33,338 nucleotides of DNA, from assembly GCA_015654495.1 (NCBI GenBank), contig JAATGW010000025.1:1-33338 (forward strand). Direction: 5' to 3'. Positions 15,101 to 23,864 of this stretch are shown here, one piece after another (position 1 is the first letter of the stretch; every line of letters starts with the position of its first letter). This stretch comes from Chitinophagales bacterium (GTDB taxonomy: Bacteria; Bacteroidota; Bacteroidia; Chitinophagales; Chitinophagaceae). A program made the translations under genes and the position numbers. Under the pieces are notes generated by a model that worked only from the letters and a program-made list of their open reading frames with translations, made no database searches and was not told the origin of the DNA.

Positions 15101-16954
15101 TCATTGAAGTTCCAGAACAGTTAGTTGCAATGCGGGCAGTTTTATTTTCGTTCCAAGATTCACGCTATTTCCACTCACTACATCCTTTGCATTTTTAAAA
15201 TTTCCAATCCGCTCTGAGAAACGCGAAAGATCAAGAACTGATTCCGTTTCCTTGCTATTTAAAATGCACATTATTGTTTGCCTGTTGTCGTATCTGAAAT
15301 AAACATAAATTCCATTTTGCGGAATATACTGCATAGTGTTGCCACGGCTAAGAGCCGATGAAGTTTTACGGAAACCTGCGAGCCGTTTGGTATAATTAAA
15401 AGCTTCGTTTTCCTGATCTGTTCTTCCGGAAGCAGAAAACTTATTGGCCGAATCACCGGAAAATCCACCCGGAAAATCCCGTCTTACTTCCGCGTCTGAA
15501 GGGTTTTTCAAATTTTTCATCAGAATTTCTGTACCATAATACATTTGTGGTATTCCCCTCAAAGTGAGCAATAGTCCAACACCAATTTTGAATTTACTGA
15601 ATTGCTCTCCGGCTACTGAGTAAAACCGATCCATATCGTGGTTATCGAGAAATATACAATTGCGAAGCGGGTCTTTATATAGAAAGTCCTGGGAAAGTGT
15701 TTCGTATAAGTTCCCGGCACTTTCGGGCGATTGGGCCCTGGTAGCATCCAGTACCGAACCGTTTACAGGAAAATCAGTAACGCCCTGGGCATTGTGTTTG
15801 AATTTCGTGTTCATATTATTCTGTACAAAATAGGCTGCCTCAGGAACCAGGTTGGTCCATGCTTCGCCGAACACCGTAATAGCCGGAAATTCTTTCTCAA
15901 GTGCCGAATTGATATTATTCAAAAACTGTTCATCACAATATTTGTAGGTATCCACACGCCACCCATCGATACCGAATTCTTCAGTAGCCCAGATCGTATT
16001 CTGAATAATATATTTTGCAACATAAGGGTTGGCGAGATTAAGGTCAGGCAGATGTGGAACAAACCAGCCACCAACCATAATCTTCTTATCGATAGCAGAA
16101 GCATAGGGATCCATAAATACTTCTTCCTTATGATTGCTGCCCTGGTATGCAGGCCATTGATTCAACCAGTCTTTCATTGGTGGATCCAGCACGGTATGAT
16201 GGAATGATCCAACATGATTATATACGGCATCCTGGATGATCTTCATTCCTTTTGCATGCGCGGCATCTACCAGCTGGTGATATGCAGTATTACCTCCATG
16301 CCTCGGATCAATAGTATAGTGATTGGTGATCCAGTAGCCATGGTAACCACTCATGAGATTTTTTCCTTCCTGCATCAGGGGCATATCGTTCTCTACCACC
16401 GGGGTCATCCAAACCGTTGTGATTCCAAGATCCTTCAGGTAATCGAGATGGTTTTCCACGCCTTTTAAATCACCGCCATGCCGGGTCAGGGAATTCGCCC
16501 TGTCTGCGAGGGTATCCCGGCAGGTCCTGCATTTGTCATTTGCAGGATCTCCGTTTGCAAAACGATCGGGCATAATGAGGTATATAAAATCATTTGAACG
16601 CACACCCTGCACCCTGCTTTTTCCGTTCAGTGCACTCTTTGCTTTCAGTACGTAACGCAATTTTTTTCCATCAGAAAAACGGATTTCAAAAGAGCCGGGC
16701 TTTGTTGTTGACGCAATTTCCAGGTCGATGAAAACATAATTCTTATTTTCCGGCTGACTGACTTTCACAACTCTTATACCCGGATAATTGATTTTAATGC
16801 CCGCGGAAATATTACCTGTGTTATGCACCATCAGTTGCAATTGCTTCGCCTGCATACCGGTCCACCAATGAGTTGGATATACCTTTATTTCCTGGCCTTC
16901 TGCATTCAGCAAAAAGGCAAGCATCACAATGGTTAGAAAATTTTTTAAAGACAT
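15101..16954 (-). CDS. Secreted GH13 cyclomaltodextrinase/neopullulanase (SusA-like)
   Basis: A 617-residue exported amylase of GH13 that cleaves maltodextrin, cyclodextrin or pullulan. A signal peptide (residues 1-20, ending in NAEGQ) is followed by an N-terminal immunoglobulin-like domain of the cyclomaltodextrinase type (about 21-105, HWWTGMQAKQLQLMVH). The barrel has FIYLIMPDRFANGDP, the region-I motif DAVYNH (242-247), the nucleophile in GWRVDTYKY (Asp335), the acid in VFGEAW (Glu364) and FLDNHD (Asp440). A C-terminal beta domain follows (about 545-617). Architecture and length resemble Bacteroides SusA, which is periplasmic. It is the last gene of the glgA-glgC-transporter-amylase run, 12 bp after the transporter, so its products could feed that transporter. 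No SusC or SusD neighbours are seen. Confidence 0.93.
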   Translation of the reverse strand: MSLKNFLTIVMLAFLLNAEGQEIKVYPTHWWTGMQAKQLQLMVHNTGNISAGIKINYPGIRVVKVSQPENKNYVFIDLEIASTTKPGSFEIRFSDGKKLRYVLKAKSALNGKSRVQGVRSNDFIYLIMPDRFANGDPANDKCRTCRDTLADRANSLTRHGGDLKGVENHLDYLKDLGITTVWMTPVVENDMPLMQEGKNLMSGYHGYWITNHYTIDPRHGGNTAYHQLVDAAHAKGMKIIQDAVYNHVGSFHHTVLDPPMKDWLNQWPAYQGSNHKEEVFMDPYASAIDKKIMVGGWFVPHLPDLNLANPYVAKYIIQNTIWATEEFGIDGWRVDTYKYCDEQFLNNINSALEKEFPAITVFGEAWTNLVPEAAYFVQNNMNTKFKHNAQGVTDFPVNGSVLDATRAQSPESAGNLYETLSQDFLYKDPLRNCIFLDNHDMDRFYSVAGEQFSKFKIGVGLLLTLRGIPQMYYGTEILMKNLKNPSDAEVRRDFPGGFSGDSANKFSASGRTDQENEAFNYTKRLAGFRKTSSALSRGNTMQYIPQNGIYVYFRYDNRQTIMCILNSKETESVLDLSRFSERIGNFKNAKDVVSGNSVNLGTKIKLPALQLTVLELQ

Positions 16955-16966
16955 TTCGCAGGAGAT

Positions 16967-18352
16967 TTATTGTTTTTCCTCTACCACTGCAATTGTTGCA
17001 GGATCGTACACATAGATGACGCTGACGGCGGCACAGAGCATGCAGATACCGGAAAGCACCAATGCATATACCGGCTGATTGTTATAAAGGTGTTTTACTG
17101 CGGGTCCACCGATAATTCCATTCAGAATCTGAGGAATGGTGATAAAGAAATTAAAAATACCCATATAGATACCCATCTTACCTGCTGGTATAGACGAAGA
17201 GAGAATCACATAGGGCATAGCAAGGATGCTGGCCCAGGCAATGCCTACCAGCACCATCGAAAAAATGAGAAATTCTTTATTCGGAGCAAAATAGATGGAG
17301 ATCAATCCAACACCACCTGCTATCAATGATACGGCGTGCGTCTTTTTTCTCCCGATCCGGTTGGCAATCCAGGGTAAACAAAGCGCATAAATGGCAGACA
17401 CGCCGTTATAAACTGAAAATATTACACCAGTCCAGTTTTGTGCTTCGCGATAGGAGTCGGAACTTTTGTCGTTTACTGACAATCCCATAATATGAGTAGC
17501 AATTGAATCGGTTGTAAACACCCACATGCCGAATAAAGCGAACCATGAAAAAAACTGGACAAGGCCGAGTTGTTTCATAGTGCGTGGCATATTCGCGAAG
17601 TCGCGGAATATAGAACTCAATCCTGCATGGTGATCTTCGTTTTTTCCATGAAACTGTTCATAGTCCTTAGGGGGATATTCCTTTGTTTTAAATACCGTCC
17701 ACAATACCGACCCGACAAAAAACACAGCGCCGATATAAAAAGCATACCTGATATTCAGTCCCACCACCCCTTCCGGCGCTTCCTTTGGTACATCGAACCA
17801 ATTGTAAAGAATGCTAGGTAACAATGAACCGGCCACTGCGCCTATCCCTATCAGGCAGGTCTGGATTGAAAATCCTTTGGTCCTTTGAGAATCGGGCAGA
17901 TTATCAGCAACAAGCGCACGAAAAGGTTCCATCGCAAGATTAAAACAGGCGTCCATAATCATCAGGAATGCTGCGCCGACAATAACCAGCGGCGCAATGG
18001 ACCCGAGGATTCCGGCATTAGGCATGAGCGTTAGTGCACAGGAGGAAAGAATTGCACCGGCAAGAAAATAGGGACGCCGGCGCCCCAGGCGATTCCAGGT
18101 ACGATCGCTGTAGTGCCCGACAATCGGTTGTACAATCAATCCCACAAGAGGTGCTGCCAGCCAGAACCAGGATAGTTGTTCCACTTCTGCTCCATAATTC
18201 CGTAGTATTCCGCTGGCATTGGCATTTTGCAATGCGAATGCAAACTGTATCCCCAGAAATCCAAAACTCATATTGAAGATCTGCCAGAAACTTAGAAGAG
18301 GTTTTGGCCTAAGATCAGGTTTATCAATAACCGGCGAAGGAGCTATTGGCAT
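16967..18352 (-). CDS. MFS sugar transporter (SLC45/GPH-like, probable maltodextrin or disaccharide importer)
   Basis: A 461-residue inner-membrane protein with about 12 predicted transmembrane helices. The MFS signature loop GHYSDRTWNRLGRRRPYFLAG follows helix 2 and its second-half counterpart is NRIGRKKTHAVS. The N-terminal LLSFWQIFNMSFGFLGIQFAFALQ matches bacterial SLC45-like sucrose/maltose carriers, which are proton symporters. It lies between glgC (50-bp gap carrying heptad repeats) and the SusA-like amylase (12-bp gap), so import of maltose or short maltodextrins is the natural reading. Substrate is inferred from context. The start ATG at 18352 gives MPIAPSPVIDKPDLRPKPLL, and the neighbouring repeats do not enter the coding frame. 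Confidence 0.88.
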   Translation of the reverse strand: MPIAPSPVIDKPDLRPKPLLSFWQIFNMSFGFLGIQFAFALQNANASGILRNYGAEVEQLSWFWLAAPLVGLIVQPIVGHYSDRTWNRLGRRRPYFLAGAILSSCALTLMPNAGILGSIAPLVIVGAAFLMIMDACFNLAMEPFRALVADNLPDSQRTKGFSIQTCLIGIGAVAGSLLPSILYNWFDVPKEAPEGVVGLNIRYAFYIGAVFFVGSVLWTVFKTKEYPPKDYEQFHGKNEDHHAGLSSIFRDFANMPRTMKQLGLVQFFSWFALFGMWVFTTDSIATHIMGLSVNDKSSDSYREAQNWTGVIFSVYNGVSAIYALCLPWIANRIGRKKTHAVSLIAGGVGLISIYFAPNKEFLIFSMVLVGIAWASILAMPYVILSSSIPAGKMGIYMGIFNFFITIPQILNGIIGGPAVKHLYNNQPVYALVLSGICMLCAAVSVIYVYDPATIAVVEEKQ

Positions 18353-18357
18353 GGCAA

Positions 18358-18406
18358 AAGTTGAAAGTTCAACGTTAAACGTTGAACGTTTAACGTCTAA
18401 CGTTAT
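18358..18406. repeat. AACGTTN heptad array between glgC and the transporter gene
   Basis: Seven heptads in register: AAGTTGA, AAGTTCA, ACGTTAA, ACGTTGA, ACGTTTA, ACGTCTA, ACGTTAT. Inside is the 21-nt inverted repeat GTTCAACGTT-A-AACGTTGAAC (18367-18387). The glgC stop (18405-18403) lies in the last unit. Here the array sits inside a same-strand operon, so it may modulate rather than end transcription. Confidence 0.72.
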
Positions 18407-19677
18407 ATTACAAATCCGTCGGGAAGTATCGCGCCTTTCTTCACTACCACAATGCCGTCTTTTACTGTATAAAGTGAATGATCAGAGTTTGCAAGATGCG
18501 CGCCACCATTAATTCTTACATCATTTCCCAGGCGACAGTTCTTATCGATGATTGCATTGCGGATATAGCAGCGTTCGCCGATACCAACTTTGGGAAGCCC
18601 CTTGCTCACCGAATTATTCATGTCTTCAATGGTTTCATAATAATCGGTACCCATAATATAGCTGCTTACAATTGTAGTACCTGAACCGATCCTGGTACGG
18701 ATACCGATAACGCTGTTCTCAATTCTGGAAGCATTGATAATACAGCCTTCTGCAATGATTGTTTTTTCAAGAGTAGTTCCGCTGATTTTTGCAGGAGGCA
18801 GCATGCGCGCACGGGTATAAACAGCCCTGCTGTTATCAAAAAGATTGAACGGCGGAACCTCATCGGTGAGCGCCAGGTTGGCCTCGAAAAATGAATAGAT
18901 ATTTCCGATATCCGTCCAGTATCCTTCATACTGGTAGCTGAGCACCTTGAAATGTTCTATTGAATGAGGGATGATTTCTTTACCAAAGTCAGTGGCATCT
19001 TTATGAACATCCTGCAGGAGATCAAACAAAATTTTCCTGCTGAAAATATAGATACCCATACTGGCGAGATAATTTCTTTGCACTGCCTTCATTTCGGCTC
19101 CGGTATCACTTTCCCAATCTTCGAGTACTTCTTTCTTTGGCTTTTCAATAAAAGAGGTGATGAAATGATCATCACTTGTTTTCAGAATACCAAATTCTGT
19201 TGCATCTTTTGCGTTTACCGGAATGGTAGCTATGGAGATATCGGCTCCTTTCGCAATATGTTCATCAACCATTTCCTGGAAATCCATCTGATAAAGCTGA
19301 TCACCGGAAAGGATCAGCAAATAATCGAAGTCCTGCTGTTCAACATGCCTGAGTGATTGCCTCACTGCGTCTGCAGTACCCTGGAACCAGGCCGGATTAT
19401 CGGGTGTTTGTTCCGCTGCTATAATATCAACAAATGCTGAGCTGAACACACTGAAGTGATAAGTGTTTTTAATATGTTTATTCAGCGAAGCGGAGTTGAA
19501 TTGCGTAAGCACATACATTCTTCCAATGCCTGAATTGAGGCAGTTGGAAATCGGAATATCAACCAACCTGTATTTTCCGGCAATCGGTACCGCCGGCTTA
19601 CTTCTCGTAGCTGTGAGCGGAAACAATCTTGTTCCGGCACCACCGCCAAGAATGATAGCTATCACTTCTTTTTTCAT
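18403..19677 (-). CDS. glgC: Glucose-1-phosphate adenylyltransferase (ADP-glucose pyrophosphorylase)
   Basis: A 424-residue enzyme that makes ADP-glucose from glucose-1-phosphate and ATP, the committed step of glycogen synthesis. The nucleotidyltransferase domain begins AIILGGGAGTRLFPLTATRSKPAVPIAG, shown here as GGGAGTRLFP (11-20) and RSKPAVPIAGKYRLVDIPISN. Further motifs are GTADAVRQ, the catalytic LILSGDQLYQMD, and FIEKPK, which contains the sugar-phosphate lysine. The C-terminal left-handed beta-helix has hexapeptide repeats including IENSVIGIRTRIGSG and CRLGNDVRINGG. Length is normal. The gene starts 23 bp after glgA and precedes the sugar transporter after 50 bp of heptad repeats. Allosteric control is expected from the family but not visible. 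Its stop codon lies inside the repeat. Confidence 0.97.
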   Translation of the reverse strand: MKKEVIAIILGGGAGTRLFPLTATRSKPAVPIAGKYRLVDIPISNCLNSGIGRMYVLTQFNSASLNKHIKNTYHFSVFSSAFVDIIAAEQTPDNPAWFQGTADAVRQSLRHVEQQDFDYLLILSGDQLYQMDFQEMVDEHIAKGADISIATIPVNAKDATEFGILKTSDDHFITSFIEKPKKEVLEDWESDTGAEMKAVQRNYLASMGIYIFSRKILFDLLQDVHKDATDFGKEIIPHSIEHFKVLSYQYEGYWTDIGNIYSFFEANLALTDEVPPFNLFDNSRAVYTRARMLPPAKISGTTLEKTIIAEGCIINASRIENSVIGIRTRIGSGTTIVSSYIMGTDYYETIEDMNNSVSKGLPKVGIGERCYIRNAIIDKNCRLGNDVRINGGAHLANSDHSLYTVKDGIVVVKKGAILPDGFVI

Positions 19678-19700
19678 ATGGTTGTTAGTTAGAGTGTAAT

Positions 19701-21116
19701 TTAATGCAAAGTTGAATAAAGGTTAATATATTGTTGGGCACTGTTGTCCCAGCTGAAATCCAGTTTCATCATTGTTTTCCTCACATCCTTCAACCTCTTT
19801 TTGTCTTCATATAATTCGAGGCCACGAAAAATGCCCTGAGTAATATCTCCGACACTTGCATAAAGATGAGTAATGCCATAACCATCAGGATCACCATAAT
19901 CTATAACCGTATCTTTCAGGCCTCCTGTTTTTCTTACTATCGGCACAGTCCCATATCGCATTGCATACATCTGATTCAATCCGCAGGGCTCCACCCTTGA
20001 GGGCATAAGTATAAAATCCGCACCTGCATACATCAGGTGGCTGAGTGCTTCATTATATCCTACAAATACATTATAGTCGCCGGCACTGTATGCTTTTAAT
20101 ATTTCAAGCTGCGATTCCACATATGGATCTCCACTGCCAAGGATCAGAAAATTCATTTTTCTTCCGATATGATAGAAACTATCACCTATAACCTGTGGCA
20201 AAAGATCCGCAGCTTTTTCGCCAACAAGTCTGCCTATAAAAACGAAAAGTGGCTTTTCAGGATCAAGCTCAAAAGTTTCACATAATTTTTCCTTGCTTGC
20301 TGTTTTACCCCTTTTTACATCAAGCGCTTTATAATGATCATCGATATATTTATCGGTTTCAGGATCCCATACAACCGTATCAATACCATTAAGGATACCC
20401 GAACATTTTCCTTTTTCATATTCAAAAAGTGCTTCAAGCCCGTTGCTCATGTACTTGAGCTCCTCCATATAGCTCCAGCTTACAGTAGTCACTTTCCACG
20501 CACATTTGATGCCTGATGCAAGGGGATTGATCATATTATTCCACTCCAGCTGGCCCCATTTCCACTGATCCCACTCAGGTATGTAATGGCTCTTATCCCA
20601 TCCCAGCCAACCCTGGTACTGCGCATTGTGAATGGTAATTACTGACGGAATATCTGCCAGGTTCCGGAACCCGACACAATTTTGCATCATAAATGGGATA
20701 AGAGCTGCGTGATGATCATGTACATGTATCACATCGGGTTCGTGATTCCATTTTGCGATCCAGTCGACTACAGCAATCTGAAAAGCTGTAAACCGCTCAG
20801 TATCGTCATCATATCCATATACTTTTTCCCTGTCGAGTAGTCCGCCGATATCAATAAGATAAAGATCAAAACCCAGAACATTGGTTATTTCCTTGATAAC
20901 TGTGTATTCAAACCACCAGTAACCGAGGTTGGCGCCACCCTTATGAACGAGTTCCCATTGGTTGTTATATAAAAATTTTGTATTGTACATGGGCATCACC
21001 ACTTTGGCAATATGCCCGAGTTGATTCTGGTATCGGGGAAGTGCGCCAACCACATCGCCGAGGCCTCCTGCTTTAGCTACCGGATAACATTCGGCCGATA
21101 CGTGTATGATTTCCAT
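19701..21116 (-). CDS. glgA: Glycogen synthase (ADP-glucose dependent)
   Basis: A 471-residue GT5 glycosyltransferase that extends alpha-1,4-glucan from ADP-glucose in the cytoplasm. The N-terminal half has HVSAECYPVAKAGGLGDVVGALP with the ADP-glucose-binding KAGGLGD variant of KTGGL (Lys15). HVHDHHAALIP and ITIHNAQYQG follow. The C-terminal Rossmann half has PLFVFIGRLVGEKAADLLP and the retaining-transferase end motif DFILMPSRVEPCGLNQMYAMRYG, followed by VRKTGGLKDTV. The length is that of Bacteroidota GlgA. It is first in the operon glgA-glgC-transporter-amylase. The 132 bp upstream are shared with the divergent sugar transporter gene and include a 16-nt palindrome. The start ATG at 21116 gives MEIIHVSAECYP, fitting the family. 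Confidence 0.97.
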   Translation of the reverse strand: MEIIHVSAECYPVAKAGGLGDVVGALPRYQNQLGHIAKVVMPMYNTKFLYNNQWELVHKGGANLGYWWFEYTVIKEITNVLGFDLYLIDIGGLLDREKVYGYDDDTERFTAFQIAVVDWIAKWNHEPDVIHVHDHHAALIPFMMQNCVGFRNLADIPSVITIHNAQYQGWLGWDKSHYIPEWDQWKWGQLEWNNMINPLASGIKCAWKVTTVSWSYMEELKYMSNGLEALFEYEKGKCSGILNGIDTVVWDPETDKYIDDHYKALDVKRGKTASKEKLCETFELDPEKPLFVFIGRLVGEKAADLLPQVIGDSFYHIGRKMNFLILGSGDPYVESQLEILKAYSAGDYNVFVGYNEALSHLMYAGADFILMPSRVEPCGLNQMYAMRYGTVPIVRKTGGLKDTVIDYGDPDGYGITHLYASVGDITQGIFRGLELYEDKKRLKDVRKTMMKLDFSWDNSAQQYINLYSTLH

Positions 21117-21176
21117 CCCCTTTTGCGGTTTAATTGATTCAAATTAAGAAGTATATCGATTCATCATGCTACAATG

Positions 21177-21192
21177 ATAAAAATATTTTTAT
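21177..21192. promoter_or_regulatory. 16-nt perfect palindrome in the glgA / sugar-transporter divergent region
   Basis: ATAAAAATATTTTTAT is perfectly self-complementary and lies near the middle of the 132-bp divergent promoter region. ATCAT-N6-ATGAT (21163-21178) overlaps it, and GGTTTCAAACC lies at 21217-21227. A shared operator controlling storage and uptake operons is plausible. The AT-only composition makes chance occurrence more likely than for a mixed sequence. Confidence 0.35.
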
Positions 21193-21248
21193 GCTAAGTA
21201 ATTCTTATTATTTTCAGGTTTCAAACCAACTTAAACCAATCACGGCTC

Positions 21249-22859
21249 ATGAGGCAACCCGCAAAACCCACTAACCATAGTGCGCTTGGAACGTTAGTGA
21301 TCGTATTCTTCTTCTGGGGATTTATTGCAGCTTCTAATAGTATCCTGATCCCTTTCTGTAAAACACATTTCTCTTTAACACAATTTCAGTCGCAGCTGAT
21401 AGGATCTGCCTTTTACGGGGCTTATTTCATTGGTTCGCTTATTCTGTTCATCGTTTCCAATATTGCCGGATACGATATCGTGAATAAGATCGGATACAAA
21501 AGAGGCATTATTTACGGACTTTTTATTTCGGTTATAGGTGCCCTGCTGATCATTCCGTCCGCCAATGCCAATTCATTTTATGCGATCCTGGGCTCTTTAT
21601 TTGTAGTTGCGCTGGGGTTTTCTCTGCAGCAAACCTGCGCACAACCATTTGCCATTGCGCTGGGAGACCCGGCTACAGGCTCTCACAGGTTAAACCTGGG
21701 TGGTGGAGTAAACTCTTTCGGAACCACACTGGGACCGGTTATCGTGAGTTTGTTCCTGTTTGGCTCCATCGGCGAGAAAACAACAGATGTCATTTATACC
21801 GTTAAAAACATCAATAATCTTTATATAATTGTCGCCATTGTTTTTGCTGTAGTGGCGCTCTTCTTTCTGTTTTCGAAACTGCCCGATGGTAAAAACCTTG
21901 AGCCTTTCGAAAAGGCAACCAAGGCTTCATGGGCACTTTTTTTAATGCTTTTGCTGATAGTTGTTATTATATTGATAGGTCAACTTACAGACACGCCTAA
22001 ACTATATCTGCTGATTGCCACCATGATTGCAGTTGCCACTATTTTGTTTTATGGAAACAGTGCGGCTGAAAAAAAGCCCGACGGCTGGGGCGCAATGAAA
22101 TTCCCGCAGCTTATTTACGGTATGTTTGGCATATTCGTTTATGTGGGTGTGGAAGTTACTATCGACAATAATTTCGGTGCCTTACTAAAAGTTCCGGGCT
22201 ATTTCAATGAAGCAGGTTTATCAGAAAGTGAAATATCACAATATATTTCCCTGTACTGGGGAAGTCTTATGATTGGAAGGTGGACTGGTGCAATAAGTGT
22301 ATTCAGCCTTTCCGCTGTATCCAAAAAAATTGCAATGGTTATCGTTCCATTTATTGCCTTTGCCGTTATTCTTCTTGTAAACAAGATTTCAGGAAATGAA
22401 ATCGGTAACCTTTACCCATAGGCAATCTGCATTGTGGTCGCCATTGCTGCTTTTTTCTTCGGCCAGGAAAAGCCGGTGAAAACACTTTTAACGCTGTCCA
22501 TCCTTGGCACCATTGCCATGATCATCGGATCATATACAACAGGTATAGTTTCCGTGTTTGCAATCATTTCCGGCGGACTCTGTTGTTCTGTTATGTGGCC
22601 CTGCATTTTTGCATTGGGCGTCGGCGGTCTTGGTAAATACACAAGCGAAGGGTCTGCAATGCTTATCATGATGATATTAGGTGCTGCAGTTATCCCGCCA
22701 TTCCAGGGAGCTGTTGGAGATGGTGCAATAGGTTTGCATAAATCATACCTGGTGGCAGCGGCATGTTTTGCAATTTTGATTCTTCTTGCGGTGAAATTGC
22801 GCAACGTGCTGAACAAACAGGGACTTAACTTTGACGAGCAAATCTCGGGAGGTCATTAA
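21249..22859 (+). pseudogene. FucP-type sugar MFS transporter interrupted by one in-frame TAG
   Basis: This reads as one gene for a glucose/galactose/fucose-type proton symporter of about 536 residues, with 12 predicted membrane helices. Codons 1-390 encode VIVFFFWGFIAASNSILIPF, the family-typical QQTCAQPFAIALGDPATGSHRLNLGGGVNSFGT block (here LQQTCAQPF and NLGGGVNSFGT) and VYVGVEVTIDNNFGALL. A TAG at 22419-22421 then stops translation after NEIGNLYP. The same frame continues at once with AICIVVAIAAFFFGQEKP and completes the last helices (ISGGLCCSVMWPCIFALGV and so on) to a TAA at 22859. No bases are gained or lost, so this is a nonsense change, not a frameshift. A GTG at 22434 could start the second part. 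It may be a recent inactivation, a sequencing error or read-through. A ROK kinase follows after 15 bp. Confidence 0.85.
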
Positions 22860-22874
22860 AATCATCTTTTTCTT

Positions 22875-23864
22875 ATGGATTTAACGAATGCAGTTCCACC
22901 GGTATCGCAACAATTCGCGCTTGGTGTTGATCTCGGAGGTACAAATACAAAATTCGGACTGGTTAATACACACGGTGATATATTTCATTATGGTTCAATT
23001 TCCACTAATACAAAAGATGCTGTGGAAGATTTTATTGATGAACTGTATGATGCCATAATTCCTGGAATTACGGAAGTCGGAGGTATTGGAATGATCCGGG
23101 GCATCGGCATCGGCGCGCCCAATGGAAATATTTATAAAGGAACAATCGAATATGCGCCAAATCTGAAATGGAAAGGAATTATTCCACTCGCAGATCTGAT
23201 AACAAAAAAGTTCGGCATCAAGGCAAGGCTTACCAATGATGCGAATGCAGCAGCAGTTGGCGAAATGACCTATGGTGCGGCTAAGGGTATGCGTGATTTT
23301 ATTATGATTACCCTCGGAACCGGCGTTGGAAGCGGAATTGTAGCTAATGGTCAGCTGATCTATGGGCACGACGGTTTTGCCGGAGAACTGGGTCATACCA
23401 TTATAATTCCAGGGGGACGGCTTCATCCGGGTACGGGAATCCTTGGATCCCTGGAAGCATATGCATCGGCAACGGGTGTTGCACGCACTGCCGTCGAATT
23501 TCTTGATGAACATCCGGGCATTGAAAGTTCCATGCGTGCATATAATAAGGATGAAATTGATGCAAAGGTTGTGTATGATTGTGCAATGGCAGGAGATCAG
23601 CTTGCGATCGAAGTTTACAATTACACCGGGAATATTTTAGGACTTGCGCTGGCGAATTTTGTGATGTTCAGCAGCCCTGAAGCAATTGTATTATTCGGTG
23701 GAATGGCAAAAGCAGGTGAAATGATTCTTAAACCCACCCGCGAGAATATGGAAAAACACCTGCTACCGATCTTCCAGAATAAAGTAAAATTGTTGTTCAG
23801 CGAATTGAAGGAAGCAGATGCGGCGATACTTGGTGCAAGCGCACTCGTATGGGATGTACGATAA
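22875..23864 (+). CDS. ROK-family sugar kinase (probable glucokinase), zinc-site cysteines missing
   Basis: A 329-residue ROK kinase that would phosphorylate glucose or a related hexose with ATP. The phosphate loop is GVDLGGTNTKFGLV (17-30) and the catalytic base is in LTNDANAAAVGE (Asp122). The second phosphate motif is ITLGTGVGSGIV (145-156), and GHDGFAGELGH (164-174) is the sugar-binding/zinc-ligand segment. Where most ROK proteins have CxCGxxGC before LE, this one has PGTGILGS (185-192), so the three cysteines become Pro185, Thr187 and Ser192; the reading frame is intact. It lies 15 bp after the sugar transporter, so glucose is the most natural substrate, which is inference. Its TAA stop is the first repeat unit of a heptad hairpin shared with convergent lipA. 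Confidence 0.9.
   Translation: MDLTNAVPPVSQQFALGVDLGGTNTKFGLVNTHGDIFHYGSISTNTKDAVEDFIDELYDAIIPGITEVGGIGMIRGIGIGAPNGNIYKGTIEYAPNLKWKGIIPLADLITKKFGIKARLTNDANAAAVGEMTYGAAKGMRDFIMITLGTGVGSGIVANGQLIYGHDGFAGELGHTIIIPGGRLHPGTGILGSLEAYASATGVARTAVEFLDEHPGIESSMRAYNKDEIDAKVVYDCAMAGDQLAIEVYNYTGNILGLALANFVMFSSPEAIVLFGGMAKAGEMILKPTRENMEKHLLPIFQNKVKLLFSELKEADAAILGASALVWDVR

Noticed and set aside
15731..16207. Plus-strand 158-residue open frame across the amylase gene
   Set aside because: Antisense to the GH13 catalytic core, with no signal or family pattern.
18964..19356. Plus-strand 130-residue open frame across glgC
   Set aside because: glgC is intact on the opposite strand with all motifs; the shadow frame has no recognisable features.
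22419..22421. General reassignment of TAG to an amino acid
   Set aside because: TAG ends the GDPD gene and the barrel protein gene (24840-25682) at natural C-termini, so it acts as a stop in this genome.
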